Source: Rosettibacter firmus
GTDB lineage: Bacteria; Bacteroidota; Ignavibacteria; Ignavibacteriales; Melioribacteraceae
Direction: 5' to 3'
Length of the DNA: 64,000 nucleotides
Assembly: GCF_036860695.1 (NCBI RefSeq)
Contig: NZ_JAYKGJ010000002.1
Location: 1 to 64,000 of the forward strand
Shown here: piece after piece, positions 41,903-51,083 of the stretch
How the letters are laid out: each line of letters starts with the position of its first letter
How positions within the stretch are numbered: the stretch's first letter is position 1
Translations under genes and position numbers: made by a program
The notes under the pieces: generated by a model
What the model saw: only the letters and a program-made list of their open reading frames with translations
What the model was told of the DNA's origin: nothing
Databases searched by the model: none

Positions 41903-44900
41903 ATGCTTCGTAAGATTACATTATTATTTGTTTTATTAACTTCATTCTTGTTATTTAATCAGGTCTATTATGCTCAAGGACGTGGAACTTTAAGAGGGAT
42001 TGTATTCGATAAAGCAACAAAAGAAGTACTCCCGGGTGCAAATGTATTAATAAAAGGAACAAGTATTGGTACAGCATGTGACCTCGATGGTAAATACGTA
42101 ATTTATAATGTACCTGCAGGGACTCAAACTGTTGTTGTTTCATATATTGGTTATAAAACTGTCACTATGGAATTAAATATACTACCTGGAAAAACCTTAG
42201 AACAGAATTTTGGTCTCGAGATGACAGCAGTTGAAGGTGAAGAAATTGTAATTACAGCTCAGGCACAGGGACAGTTACAGGCAATTAATCAACAATTAAC
42301 ATCAGATAAAATTGCAAATATTGTTTCGGAAGCAAGAATTCAAGAACTACCGGATTTTAATGCAGCTTCTGCATTGAGCCGTTTACCTGGAATATCTACT
42401 ACTAAAAGTTCTGGTGAAGATAATAAAGTTGTAATTCGTGGTCTTTCTCCGAAATATAATGCAATTGAAGTTGAGGGTGTTAAACTTTCTGCTACGGGAA
42501 GTTCTTCAATTGGTCTTACATCTGATCCTTATGTTCAAACTGGTGGATTAAATAATGATAGAAGTGTTGATCTTAGCATGATATCTCCATATATGATTAG
42601 AATGATTGCTGTTTATAAATCATTAACTCCTGATATGAATGCAAATTCAATTGGTGGTACTGTTAATATGGAATTAAGAGAAGCTCCTTCTGGTTTTCAC
42701 TGGAATGTTTTATGGCAACAGGGTTATACAGCAAAAAGTAAATATTATGGTAATTATAGAGGAGTTGCATCTGCAAGTAATAGATTTTTTAATGATAAGT
42801 TAGGCGTATATGCTTTAATTAATACAGAAGCATACGATAGAAATTCAGATAATATGGATGCAAACTATGGTATAGCAGCTGAACAGGCACAAATTGATCC
42901 TTTAACTGGGTATCGTCCTGTAAAAGTTAATTCTGTTACTTTTAATAGACACTTAGAAACAAGAAGACGTCTTGGAGCAAATTTGATTCTTGATTATAAT
43001 ATTCCAAATGGCTCGCTAAAGTTTGTTAATATGTTTGCAAGATTGAATTCTGATTATACAGAGCATCGTCAAACTATTAATTATGATAATGGTAGAATGG
43101 AATGGCAATTGAGATCTGGAATAAATGTAATTGATCAACAGTTGAATTCTATAAAATTAGATTATGATCTTGATTTTATTACTGTAGATTTATCTGCTAG
43201 CTATACAGCTGCTACTAACAATCTTAAGAACTCTCCAGTATTCTCTTTTAATCAAACAGATGCTTTGCAGGCTGGTGTGCTTAGAGATAATAAAAGACCA
43301 GAAGAACTAACTTACTTACTTACTAAATATAAAGGAGCTGATGAAGTAGTTCTAAGAAGTGGTAATTTATTTAGCAATTTATATAAAGAAAAGAAATATT
43401 CTTTGAAAGGTGATTTTGAATTACCATTTAACTTTTCAAGTATTCTAAATGGCTCATTTAAGTTTGGTGGATATTTCTACGATCAGAAAAATAGCACAGA
43501 TCAGGAATCCCCTTATTTAGCTTTTAATGGCAATGCAAATTCTACTGATAATGATATACAAACTAATTTGATGAGAACTATTAAAAATGAATTTGGTATT
43601 TCTACAAATACAAGAGGAGAATTGGTAGGTAGTTCTTTTATTGATACTAATAATAAATTATATGATCCATTCCTTGATAATAGATATGGACCTATTTTCT
43701 ATGCAGCTAATACTGGGATTCTTAATGATATTCTTTATTATATTATGAGTAAACCAGAATTTGATGCATCTAATAAAGATGTAAGTACTGGAGCTCAAGG
43801 TGGCTGGTATAATGGACCTTATCAAAAGTTAACTAACGATTATAATTATAGAGAAAAATATTATGCCTCTTATGTAATGAGTAAAATAAACTTTTTGGAT
43901 TTTATGATTATAGGTGGTGTCCGATATGAAAAAGTTAAAACAGAATATTTTGCCTATAATGCAAGAGATATGAGAAATGCTCAAGCTCAAATTATGTATG
44001 ATACAACTGCTCATGGTTCTAATGAATTTTTACTTCCTATGGGACAAATTAAATATACACCACTAAACTGGCTTGATGTACGTTATGCTTATACTCAAAC
44101 AATTTCTCGACCTGATTACCATTTAATTAGTCCAAAGTTTACTATTACTCAAAATAATGAGATTTATACGGGTAACCCCGATTTAAAACCAGCTAAAGCT
44201 TATAATCATGATTTGAATTTTACATTTCATAGTAATTCTATTGGACTTTTAACAATTGGTGGATTTTATAAAACAATAGAAAATTTTGTTTTTAATGCTA
44301 CTTATCAACTTGATGCAGCTGAAGGTGCTGGAATTGATTCTTTAAGACGTTACCAAATTATTCGTAATGGACAATTGGTTGTAACGCCAATAGTTAATCC
44401 AACAACTAAAAAATCCAATGCAACGGTATATCGACCATTAAATAATCCATATAAAGCTTATGTAAAAGGTCTTGAATTTGATTTTCAACATCGATTCTGG
44501 TATCTGCCTTATCCATTTAATGGATTACTGATTGGAATCAACTACTCAAGAATATTTTCAGAAACAAGGTATCCATTCTATGATGTTAAGGTAAAAATAG
44601 TTGGACGTGATAGAATACCTGTACTTATCGATAGCTCATCTGTTGGACGTTTAATAGACCAACCTAATCATGTTTTGAATTCTTATATTGGATTTGATTA
44701 CAAAGATTTTGCAGTTCGTTTTTCGTTCGTATTTAATGATGAAGTTGCTACAGTTAATGGTGGTAGATATCCAGAAAATGATTCATATGCAGATGATTAT
44801 TTTAGAATTGATTTTTCTGCGCGACAAAAATTACCATTCTTTAATTCAGAATTATACATCGATTTTAGTAATCTTAATAGTGCAAATACACAATCTATCC

Positions 44901-44977
44901 AGAAATCAACAGGAGGATTTAGAAACATACAGAATTATGGTCTTGTAGCAAATTTAGGAATAAGATTAAGGTATTGA
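41903..44977 (+). CDS. TonB-dependent receptor with carboxypeptidase-regulatory-like domain (SusC-like)
   Basis: A 1024-residue outer-membrane receptor. The signal peptide (about 1-24, ending YYA) is followed by a CarboxypepD_reg-like domain (about 28-115; GIVFDKATKEVLPGANVLIKG), the plug (about 130-255; FNAASALSRLPGIS, VVIRGLSPKYNAIEVEGV) and a beta-barrel ending in aromatic Tyr (LGIRLRY). It should import xylan oligosaccharides using TonB-ExbBD energy. GGAGG lies seven bases before the ATG. No SusD gene follows it. Confidence 0.92.
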   Translation: MLRKITLLFVLLTSFLLFNQVYYAQGRGTLRGIVFDKATKEVLPGANVLIKGTSIGTACDLDGKYVIYNVPAGTQTVVVSYIGYKTVTMELNILPGKTLEQNFGLEMTAVEGEEIVITAQAQGQLQAINQQLTSDKIANIVSEARIQELPDFNAASALSRLPGISTTKSSGEDNKVVIRGLSPKYNAIEVEGVKLSATGSSSIGLTSDPYVQTGGLNNDRSVDLSMISPYMIRMIAVYKSLTPDMNANSIGGTVNMELREAPSGFHWNVLWQQGYTAKSKYYGNYRGVASASNRFFNDKLGVYALINTEAYDRNSDNMDANYGIAAEQAQIDPLTGYRPVKVNSVTFNRHLETRRRLGANLILDYNIPNGSLKFVNMFARLNSDYTEHRQTINYDNGRMEWQLRSGINVIDQQLNSIKLDYDLDFITVDLSASYTAATNNLKNSPVFSFNQTDALQAGVLRDNKRPEELTYLLTKYKGADEVVLRSGNLFSNLYKEKKYSLKGDFELPFNFSSILNGSFKFGGYFYDQKNSTDQESPYLAFNGNANSTDNDIQTNLMRTIKNEFGISTNTRGELVGSSFIDTNNKLYDPFLDNRYGPIFYAANTGILNDILYYIMSKPEFDASNKDVSTGAQGGWYNGPYQKLTNDYNYREKYYASYVMSKINFLDFMIIGGVRYEKVKTEYFAYNARDMRNAQAQIMYDTTAHGSNEFLLPMGQIKYTPLNWLDVRYAYTQTISRPDYHLISPKFTITQNNEIYTGNPDLKPAKAYNHDLNFTFHSNSIGLLTIGGFYKTIENFVFNATYQLDAAEGAGIDSLRRYQIIRNGQLVVTPIVNPTTKKSNATVYRPLNNPYKAYVKGLEFDFQHRFWYLPYPFNGLLIGINYSRIFSETRYPFYDVKVKIVGRDRIPVLIDSSSVGRLIDQPNHVLNSYIGFDYKDFAVRFSFVFNDEVATVNGGRYPENDSYADDYFRIDFSARQKLPFFNSELYIDFSNLNSANTQSIQKSTGGFRNIQNYGLVANLGIRLRY

Positions 44978-45015
44978 TTCAATAAATATTTTTCTAAAAA
45001 AATAAGGAGTGAAGT

Positions 45016-46827
45016 ATGAAAAAATTTATTTTATTAATAATAGCATTTACTCTATTGAGCAATTTCTTGTTTGCTCAAAAAGATACTGTAGTAGTTAGTG
45101 GTTTTTACGAAACTGGCAAATACGGTACACTAAATGATGCTATAGAAGCTGCTATAGCTAATGGTACCATAAATAATACAGTATTCAAACTCAAGCCATA
45201 TGAAGTGTATGTTCTAAGTAGAAGTATATATTTAGATCATGGTCAAAATTTAGAGCTATATGCTCCTAAACCCGGAAAAACACAGGAATCAGCGCCACCA
45301 CAAATTGTGTGGACCGAAGAAGCAATAACAAGAACCTACATTATTCAAAGCTATGGCGATATAAAAGCATCGAATATATGGTTTCGTTATGCAGATTTTT
45401 TAGGTAGCAAAGTTATGACTTCAATTACTTTTGAAAATCAAACACCAGAAAATGACCCTGAAAGAGGTGAATTTGATGGATGTCTTTTTGATTATGCAGG
45501 AATAGGTGCAGAATCGGCTGGTGCAATTTGTGTTAAAGCAGATCATTTTGTAGGTAAGTTTACTAATTGTTACTGGAGAAATAATTCAGATAATCATTTT
45601 AGATATTATGGTCGTGCAGTTTCATTCCCATATCAAAGTTCAGGCTGGCATTACGATACTTTATTTTTTGAAAATTGCACATTTACTAACTTAAGTAGAA
45701 TTGTAATGCAAGAAGGAAATGAATACAGTGATAATATATTTATTAATCATTGTACACTTTTAAATTCAATTGAATGGGTATTTCAATCTGCTGGCTGGAT
45801 AAGAAATGCTGTAATTACAAATTCTCTCTTTATCAATCCATATATGTATGGACATAGAGCTTATGATGTATGCCCAAGTGGAATGACTTATAATGATTAT
45901 CTTGCAGGTAAATGTAATTCCCCAGGTGGTGGACTTATTAATGGTATAACTCCAGTGGATTCATTTGGATTCCAGGTGGATTTTACAGACTTCGATAGAA
46001 AAATTTACATTGGTTACATCGATTATGCTTATCAGGATTGGATGTTAGATTGGTATAAGAATAGTGATTGGAGTAAAGAGCGTATTAGAAATAGAGAACA
46101 GATGTTACTTTTTAATCCTTCACCCATGCTTGGCGATGATGAAATTGCCTTTATGGATTCAGTAGATGCCAATGGAAATAAAGTATTTAAAACAATTAAT
46201 GTAGATTGGCCAACTATTTATCATAAAGATCCACAATTTATTGTTCCTGCTACAAATTTAGAAGCTGCTAAACTATTTATTATGTACAAATGGTCAACAA
46301 ATGCAGATATTGATTGGTCATATGAACCCGAAGCTGGATTCAAACAAGTATGGCCATTACCAGAAAATTTAGCTTATACAGATCCAGAATTATTGACTGC
46401 AGGTATGGGAGGATATCCATTAGGTGATTTAAATTGGTTCCCGGACAAATATGAACAATGGAAGACTTCTCAACGCGAAAAAGAATGGCAAACAATTAAT
46501 AATTGGTTGACCTATGGTTCGCCTGAACCAAGCGTTGTAAAAGAATTACCAGGTCCTCTACCTTTAGAATATTCATTAAAACAAAATTATCCTAATCCAT
46601 TTAATCCAACTACTAATATCGAATACTCAATTCCTAAATCTGGTTATGTATCCTTGAAAGTATTTAACTTATTAGGTCAACAAGTAGCTACAATTTTTGA
46701 AGGAAATCAAAACGCTGGCAACTATATTGCAACATTCGATGCATCTGGATTAGCTAGTGGGGTTTATTTATACAGATTAGAATCTAATAATGTCTCTATT
46801 ACAAAGAAATTAATATTAATGAAATAA
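45016..46827 (+). CDS. T9SS-secreted beta-helix-like surface protein in the SusD position
   Basis: A 603-residue protein. The signal peptide (1-20, ending LFA) is followed by short repeating strands such as NIWFRYADF, FEGCLFDYAG-like FDGCLFDY, FTNCYWRNNS, FENCTFTN, INHCTLLN and ITNSLFINP, typical of right-handed beta-helix proteins (about 30-290). A middle region rich in Trp, Asp and Pro follows, then a T9SS sorting domain (about 515-603; QNYPNPFNPTT, ending KKLILMK). It starts 38 bases after the receptor. It may bind or cut polysaccharide at the cell surface; no catalytic motif is recognised. Confidence 0.75.
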   Translation: MKKFILLIIAFTLLSNFLFAQKDTVVVSGFYETGKYGTLNDAIEAAIANGTINNTVFKLKPYEVYVLSRSIYLDHGQNLELYAPKPGKTQESAPPQIVWTEEAITRTYIIQSYGDIKASNIWFRYADFLGSKVMTSITFENQTPENDPERGEFDGCLFDYAGIGAESAGAICVKADHFVGKFTNCYWRNNSDNHFRYYGRAVSFPYQSSGWHYDTLFFENCTFTNLSRIVMQEGNEYSDNIFINHCTLLNSIEWVFQSAGWIRNAVITNSLFINPYMYGHRAYDVCPSGMTYNDYLAGKCNSPGGGLINGITPVDSFGFQVDFTDFDRKIYIGYIDYAYQDWMLDWYKNSDWSKERIRNREQMLLFNPSPMLGDDEIAFMDSVDANGNKVFKTINVDWPTIYHKDPQFIVPATNLEAAKLFIMYKWSTNADIDWSYEPEAGFKQVWPLPENLAYTDPELLTAGMGGYPLGDLNWFPDKYEQWKTSQREKEWQTINNWLTYGSPEPSVVKELPGPLPLEYSLKQNYPNPFNPTTNIEYSIPKSGYVSLKVFNLLGQQVATIFEGNQNAGNYIATFDASGLASGVYLYRLESNNVSITKKLILMK

Positions 46828-46888
46828 AGGAGGGATAAATAATAATTTAATTAATTCTAAAATGACAATTATTGATAATGATTAATAA

Positions 46889-46905
46889 TTGTTTCACTGA
46901 AACAA
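46889..46905. promoter_or_regulatory. Perfect operator-like palindrome upstream of the 1281-aa gene
   Basis: TTGTTTCACTGAAACAA is a perfect 7-bp inverted repeat around ACT. It lies 39 bases before the ATG at 46944, just downstream of AT-rich promoter-like sequence (ATGACA at 46862-46867, AATAAT at 46884-46889, a weak match). Size and symmetry fit a dimeric repressor site. The half-site TGAAAC also occurs in the first direct repeat before the GH3 gene. Confidence 0.5.
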
Positions 46906-46943
46906 GAAAATCAAATTTTTCTTAAAAAATAGGAGGAGGAATT

Positions 46944-49900
46944 ATGTTAAAAAAACTAAAACTTATTTTATTTACAATCCTCTGGATATCTTCAGGACTA
47001 TTGGCTCAGGAGGTGGTTCTTTCCGATGAGTTTGATAACGGTGATAGTAAGTGGAATACCGGATGGATTGATAATGCAACTACTTCCGTTACTGTCTCTA
47101 TAGATAACACTGGTAAGCTCTCTGGTGCTAATTCTTATAAGCTTACCATTACAAAAGGTGGCGTTGAAATGTGGAGAGTTCAAAGAGTAGCGGATTTACC
47201 ACTTGTTGCCGGTTACAGATATACATTATCATTTATGGCAGTTGCAAGTAAGGATGCAAAAATTAATGCTCTTTTTGAAATCAAAGGTTCTCCATATACA
47301 AAATATCTCAATGATACTGCGAATGTTACTACTACTCCTCAAACTTTTACTTATGAAATGACAGCAACTATTAATGTACCTGATAATCAGGTTAAATTAC
47401 ATTTTGGTAGTGCTTTTAATGATAATACTACTATCTGGATTGATAAAATTATTGTAACTCGCATGCCAGATCCGTCATTTGTAACTTTATGGGGTTCAAC
47501 ACCACGAGGTAAAGGCTGGCCAATTCTTAATAGACAGGATACTCCTCCTGGTGATGCAGGTATGGGTGCTGATGGTCCTCCTCCAAGCTGGGCTACTATC
47601 CGTGGTGGTTTTGGTAGAACCGTTGAAGCTACAACAGAAAAAGCAATTGTTGTGACAGGTAGATTTGAATATGTAGGTGAAGGTCCAGGTGCAAGTTATG
47701 TACCATTACGTTATGCATTGACTTACTGGACAGACGAAGGTACACTCAATTATCAATATACAGATACTGCAACATGGACAGGGGCTGGTGTTCACTATGG
47801 TTATGAATTTACACCTCGTTCGGGTGCAACAGATATGGCAAACGGTGCTGGAGGAGCTGGTACTGTATGGACTATAAATGGTGGCGCAGGTTGGAATAGT
47901 ACCTGGTCTAATAATGGTAGACCAATTGCAGCAGTTGAACAAGAACCTGCTTTAGCAGAAATAGCTGCCGGCATGTATGATTTTGCAATTTCTGTTCAGC
48001 CTCTTCCTGATGGTACAAACGAAATTCGCTGGTTCATGTATCATGTAGATAAAAAATACTGGTTTGGTGGAACTGTAATTGATACAGCTCAGGTATCTAC
48101 AAGATTTAATGGGATTTGCTTTGGTGTAGGAGATGGTATTACTACTCAAATGAAAGCTTTCAAACTCTATGGAGTAAGAGTTGAACTTGGTAACCCAATT
48201 ACTGTCCCAGAAGCACCATGGCAACCATATTATGTAGAAAATTGGGGTAAATTTGTAAGATTTAGCCCAACTGCAGAATTCGTACCTGGAGATGTTGTTG
48301 GTAATGCTGGTGTTAAAGGGAAAGATGGTGGACAAATTCCAAGTAATCAGGGTTGGACTGTTATAAGAGGTGGATTTGTTAAGCCACATACTGCTACATT
48401 GTCTAAAGCACTTATTGTTAAAGGAAAAATTAGATTTGAAGGTGCTGGTCCAAGCACATGGAGTGGTTTAAGAATGGGACTTTTCCAGCACGATAGTGCA
48501 GGTGTGCTACAAAACGCAAATACACCGGATGCTGCATGGTCAGGAAAAGAAAATTATGCTAAAGGGTATTTATTAATTCCTCATAGTGATGCAAATGAAT
48601 TGCCAGGATGGGCTGCTGGTGGTGCTGGAATGCTCGGTGTAGTTCGAAATGGTAACTGGATTAGTACTTATGGTAGTAATTTAGCTTTAGGTGTGGCTTA
48701 TCAAAAACCAACTGGAGCTATATTTAATGAAGGTACTTATAATTTTGCAATTTCTGTTCAACCAAAATCCGATGGAACAAAAGAACTAAGATTTTATATA
48801 GTTAAAGAAGATAATAGTTACTGGTGGGGTGGTACATTTATAGATACTACCTGGATACCTCCAACATTTAATGGAATATGTTTTGGACTAAATGGTGGTA
48901 ATGGTGCAGAAAACAATCCATTAAAAGGTATGTATCTGGAAGATGTGATGGTTGATATGGGAGCTCCAATCGTTGTCCCAGAAGCACCATGGCAACCTTA
49001 TTATGTTGAAAATTGGGGTAAATTTGTGAGATTCAGTTCTACAGCAGAGTTTGTTCCTGGTGATGTGATTGGTAATGCAGGAATAAAAGCAAAAGAAGGC
49101 AGTACAGGTATAACTACTGGTGGTGTATGGTCAACTATACGTGGTGGATTCCTTGAACCAATTACTGCAACATTAACAAAAGCAGTTAAGATTACTGGTA
49201 AAATAAGATTTGAAGGTGGCGATCCAAATACTTGGAGTGCTTTAAGGTATGGAATTTTCTATCATGATAATCCAGGAACATTACAAAATAAAGGCACACC
49301 TGATGCCACTTGGAATGGACAAGAAAATTTAGCAAGGGGTTATTTATTAACACCTCAAAGTGATGCTAATGAATTACCAAGCTGGGCATCTGGAGGAGCT
49401 GGACATGTTGGGGTTGTAAGAAATGGTAACTGGATAAGTACCTTTGGACCAAATTTATCCTTAGGTCCTGTATATCAAAAACCATCAGGTGCAAGATTTA
49501 GTAGAGGTACTTATAATTTTGCTATTTCTGTTCAACCTAAATCTGATGGAACAAAAGAATTAAGATTCTATATGATAAAAGAAGATAATAGCTACTGGTG
49601 GGGTGGAATTTTAATTGATACAACAACCATAGCTCCTACATTCAATGGTGTATGTTTCTCAATTAATACAAGTAACCCTGTAACAGGAATGTATCTTGAA
49701 GATGTTCAGGTTGATCTTGGAGATCCAATTGTTGTTCCAGAAGCACCATGGCAGGCTTACTATGTCGAAAATTGGGGATTCATTGGTGCAAAAACTGGTG
49801 GCTGGAAATTAACTCCAGGTGACGTAATTGGTAATACTACTATTTCAGGTGATAGAAAATCTTTTGGCTGGGCTGCAATTAGAGGTGCATTTATCGATCC

Positions 49901-50789
49901 AGTTGAATTAACAACCAAGAAAGCTTTGATTGTTACTGGCAAAATGGAATTAGTAGGTGGAGGTTTTGAAGGTTGGACATCGCTTAGAATTGGATTAACT
50001 TATAATCCTAACCCTGGTAAATTAAATCAAACTGCGAATGGATATGAATGGAGTGGGTCAGAATCAGCTAATACAGGATATCTGTTTATTCCACCAAGTG
50101 GTAAAAACGATTTAGCATACTGGGGTGTAAACAAACAACCCGGTTCTGTTGGGGCAGTAGTTAATAGTACTTGGCTTGAAACTTTAAGTGATGAAAATTA
50201 TGCAATTTCTGATATTCGTCAGAAACCAAAGAATGCTGTAGCTACTGCTGGAATGTATGATTTTGCATTCTCTATTCAACCAAAAGATGATGGTAAAACT
50301 GAGGTTCGTTTCTATATCCATAAAGAAGATGGTACTTATAATTTTGGTGGAATTGTTCTGGATAGTAAAAACATCGTTAAGAAAATTAATAGCATTAACT
50401 TTGCATTGAGCAATCTTGCAAATGCTACTAAACTTAATTTGTATGATGTAAATGTTGATATGGGTTCGCCAATTATAATTCCTGATTCAATTGTTTCTGT
50501 AAGAACTATAGCTGCTGAAGTACCTACAGATTTTATACTTAATCAAAATTATCCGAACCCATTCAACCCATCTACAACAATTGAATTTGGTATTCCACAA
50601 AATGAAAATGTGAAGTTGACTGTATATGATGTTTTAGGTAGAGTAGTTGCAGAATTAGTAAATGATAACCTGAATGCAGGATATTATAGAGTTAACTTTA
50701 ATGCTTCTAATCTTGCATCAGGTATTTACTTCTATACTCTTAAAGCCGGAGATTTTGTAAGTACTAAAAAATTGATACTTATGAAATAA
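46944..50789 (+). CDS. T9SS-secreted modular protein with four tandem ~250-aa repeats
   Basis: A 1281-residue protein. Signal peptide 1-21 (LLA). Residues about 23-178 resemble a carbohydrate-binding module of the CBM4/9/22 type (SDEFDNGDSKWNTGW; TIWIDKIIVTRM). Four homologous modules start at about residues 179, 421, 678 and 931. Each has W-x-x-IRG(G/A)F, FA(I/F)S(V/I)QP-x-x-DG and RFY-x-x-K-ED. Modules 2-4 open with VPEAPWQ-x-YYVENWG. A T9SS sorting domain (about 1194-1281; QNYPNPFNPST) ends it. I do not recognise the module family. In a xylan locus it is probably a cell-surface glycan-binding protein. Confidence 0.8.
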   Translation: MLKKLKLILFTILWISSGLLAQEVVLSDEFDNGDSKWNTGWIDNATTSVTVSIDNTGKLSGANSYKLTITKGGVEMWRVQRVADLPLVAGYRYTLSFMAVASKDAKINALFEIKGSPYTKYLNDTANVTTTPQTFTYEMTATINVPDNQVKLHFGSAFNDNTTIWIDKIIVTRMPDPSFVTLWGSTPRGKGWPILNRQDTPPGDAGMGADGPPPSWATIRGGFGRTVEATTEKAIVVTGRFEYVGEGPGASYVPLRYALTYWTDEGTLNYQYTDTATWTGAGVHYGYEFTPRSGATDMANGAGGAGTVWTINGGAGWNSTWSNNGRPIAAVEQEPALAEIAAGMYDFAISVQPLPDGTNEIRWFMYHVDKKYWFGGTVIDTAQVSTRFNGICFGVGDGITTQMKAFKLYGVRVELGNPITVPEAPWQPYYVENWGKFVRFSPTAEFVPGDVVGNAGVKGKDGGQIPSNQGWTVIRGGFVKPHTATLSKALIVKGKIRFEGAGPSTWSGLRMGLFQHDSAGVLQNANTPDAAWSGKENYAKGYLLIPHSDANELPGWAAGGAGMLGVVRNGNWISTYGSNLALGVAYQKPTGAIFNEGTYNFAISVQPKSDGTKELRFYIVKEDNSYWWGGTFIDTTWIPPTFNGICFGLNGGNGAENNPLKGMYLEDVMVDMGAPIVVPEAPWQPYYVENWGKFVRFSSTAEFVPGDVIGNAGIKAKEGSTGITTGGVWSTIRGGFLEPITATLTKAVKITGKIRFEGGDPNTWSALRYGIFYHDNPGTLQNKGTPDATWNGQENLARGYLLTPQSDANELPSWASGGAGHVGVVRNGNWISTFGPNLSLGPVYQKPSGARFSRGTYNFAISVQPKSDGTKELRFYMIKEDNSYWWGGILIDTTTIAPTFNGVCFSINTSNPVTGMYLEDVQVDLGDPIVVPEAPWQAYYVENWGFIGAKTGGWKLTPGDVIGNTTISGDRKSFGWAAIRGAFIDPVELTTKKALIVTGKMELVGGGFEGWTSLRIGLTYNPNPGKLNQTANGYEWSGSESANTGYLFIPPSGKNDLAYWGVNKQPGSVGAVVNSTWLETLSDENYAISDIRQKPKNAVATAGMYDFAFSIQPKDDGKTEVRFYIHKEDGTYNFGGIVLDSKNIVKKINSINFALSNLANATKLNLYDVNVDMGSPIIIPDSIVSVRTIAAEVPTDFILNQNYPNPFNPSTTIEFGIPQNENVKLTVYDVLGRVVAELVNDNLNAGYYRVNFNASNLASGIYFYTLKAGDFVSTKKLILMK

Positions 50790-50812
50790 TTTAATTATTC
50801 CCGGTTGTTAAT

Positions 50813-50846
50813 AGCCTGCTCTGAAGAAGAGCAGGCTTTTATTTTA
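50813..50846 (+). terminator. Intrinsic terminator after the modular protein
   Basis: AGCCTGCTCT (50813-50822) and AGAGCAGGCT (50828-50837) form a perfect 10-bp stem with a GAAGA loop, followed by TTTTATTTT. It ends the receptor/beta-helix/modular transcript. The core CCTGCTCT-N5-AGAGCAGG is repeated after the GH10 gene. Confidence 0.88.
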
Positions 50847-51017
50847 AGAAGTGCTAAAATAACCTGTCCGATTTGATATAAAAGAAGGCTGTATACAAAA
50901 TCACAAATATTATGAAAATTTTTCTTACTCGAATTAAAGAATATTACTCCTTTCTTCTAATATGTATTTACAGAAATTGAAGTCGAGCAAAAATTAAATA
51001 TTACTTGTCTTAAGGTA

Positions 51018-51045
51018 TTTACACATTTTGATTTTAGTTTATATT
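51018..51045 (+). promoter_or_regulatory. Candidate promoter of the GH10 xylanase gene
   Basis: TTTACA (51018-51023) and TATATT (51040-51045) are 16 bases apart, 39 bases before the ATG at 51084. The upstream spacer (50847-51017) is AT-rich with no gene or repeat that I can see. Because a terminator precedes it, the GH10 gene needs its own promoter, which supports this weak-to-moderate match. Confidence 0.4.
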
Positions 51046-51083
51046 GTAGAGGATATGAGAAATAAATTAAAAACGGAGTAGCT

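Noticed and set aside
48204-49733. Tandem DNA duplication or assembly artefact in the 1281-aa gene
   Set aside because: The modules are clearly diverged at the base and residue level, as expected for old protein repeats.
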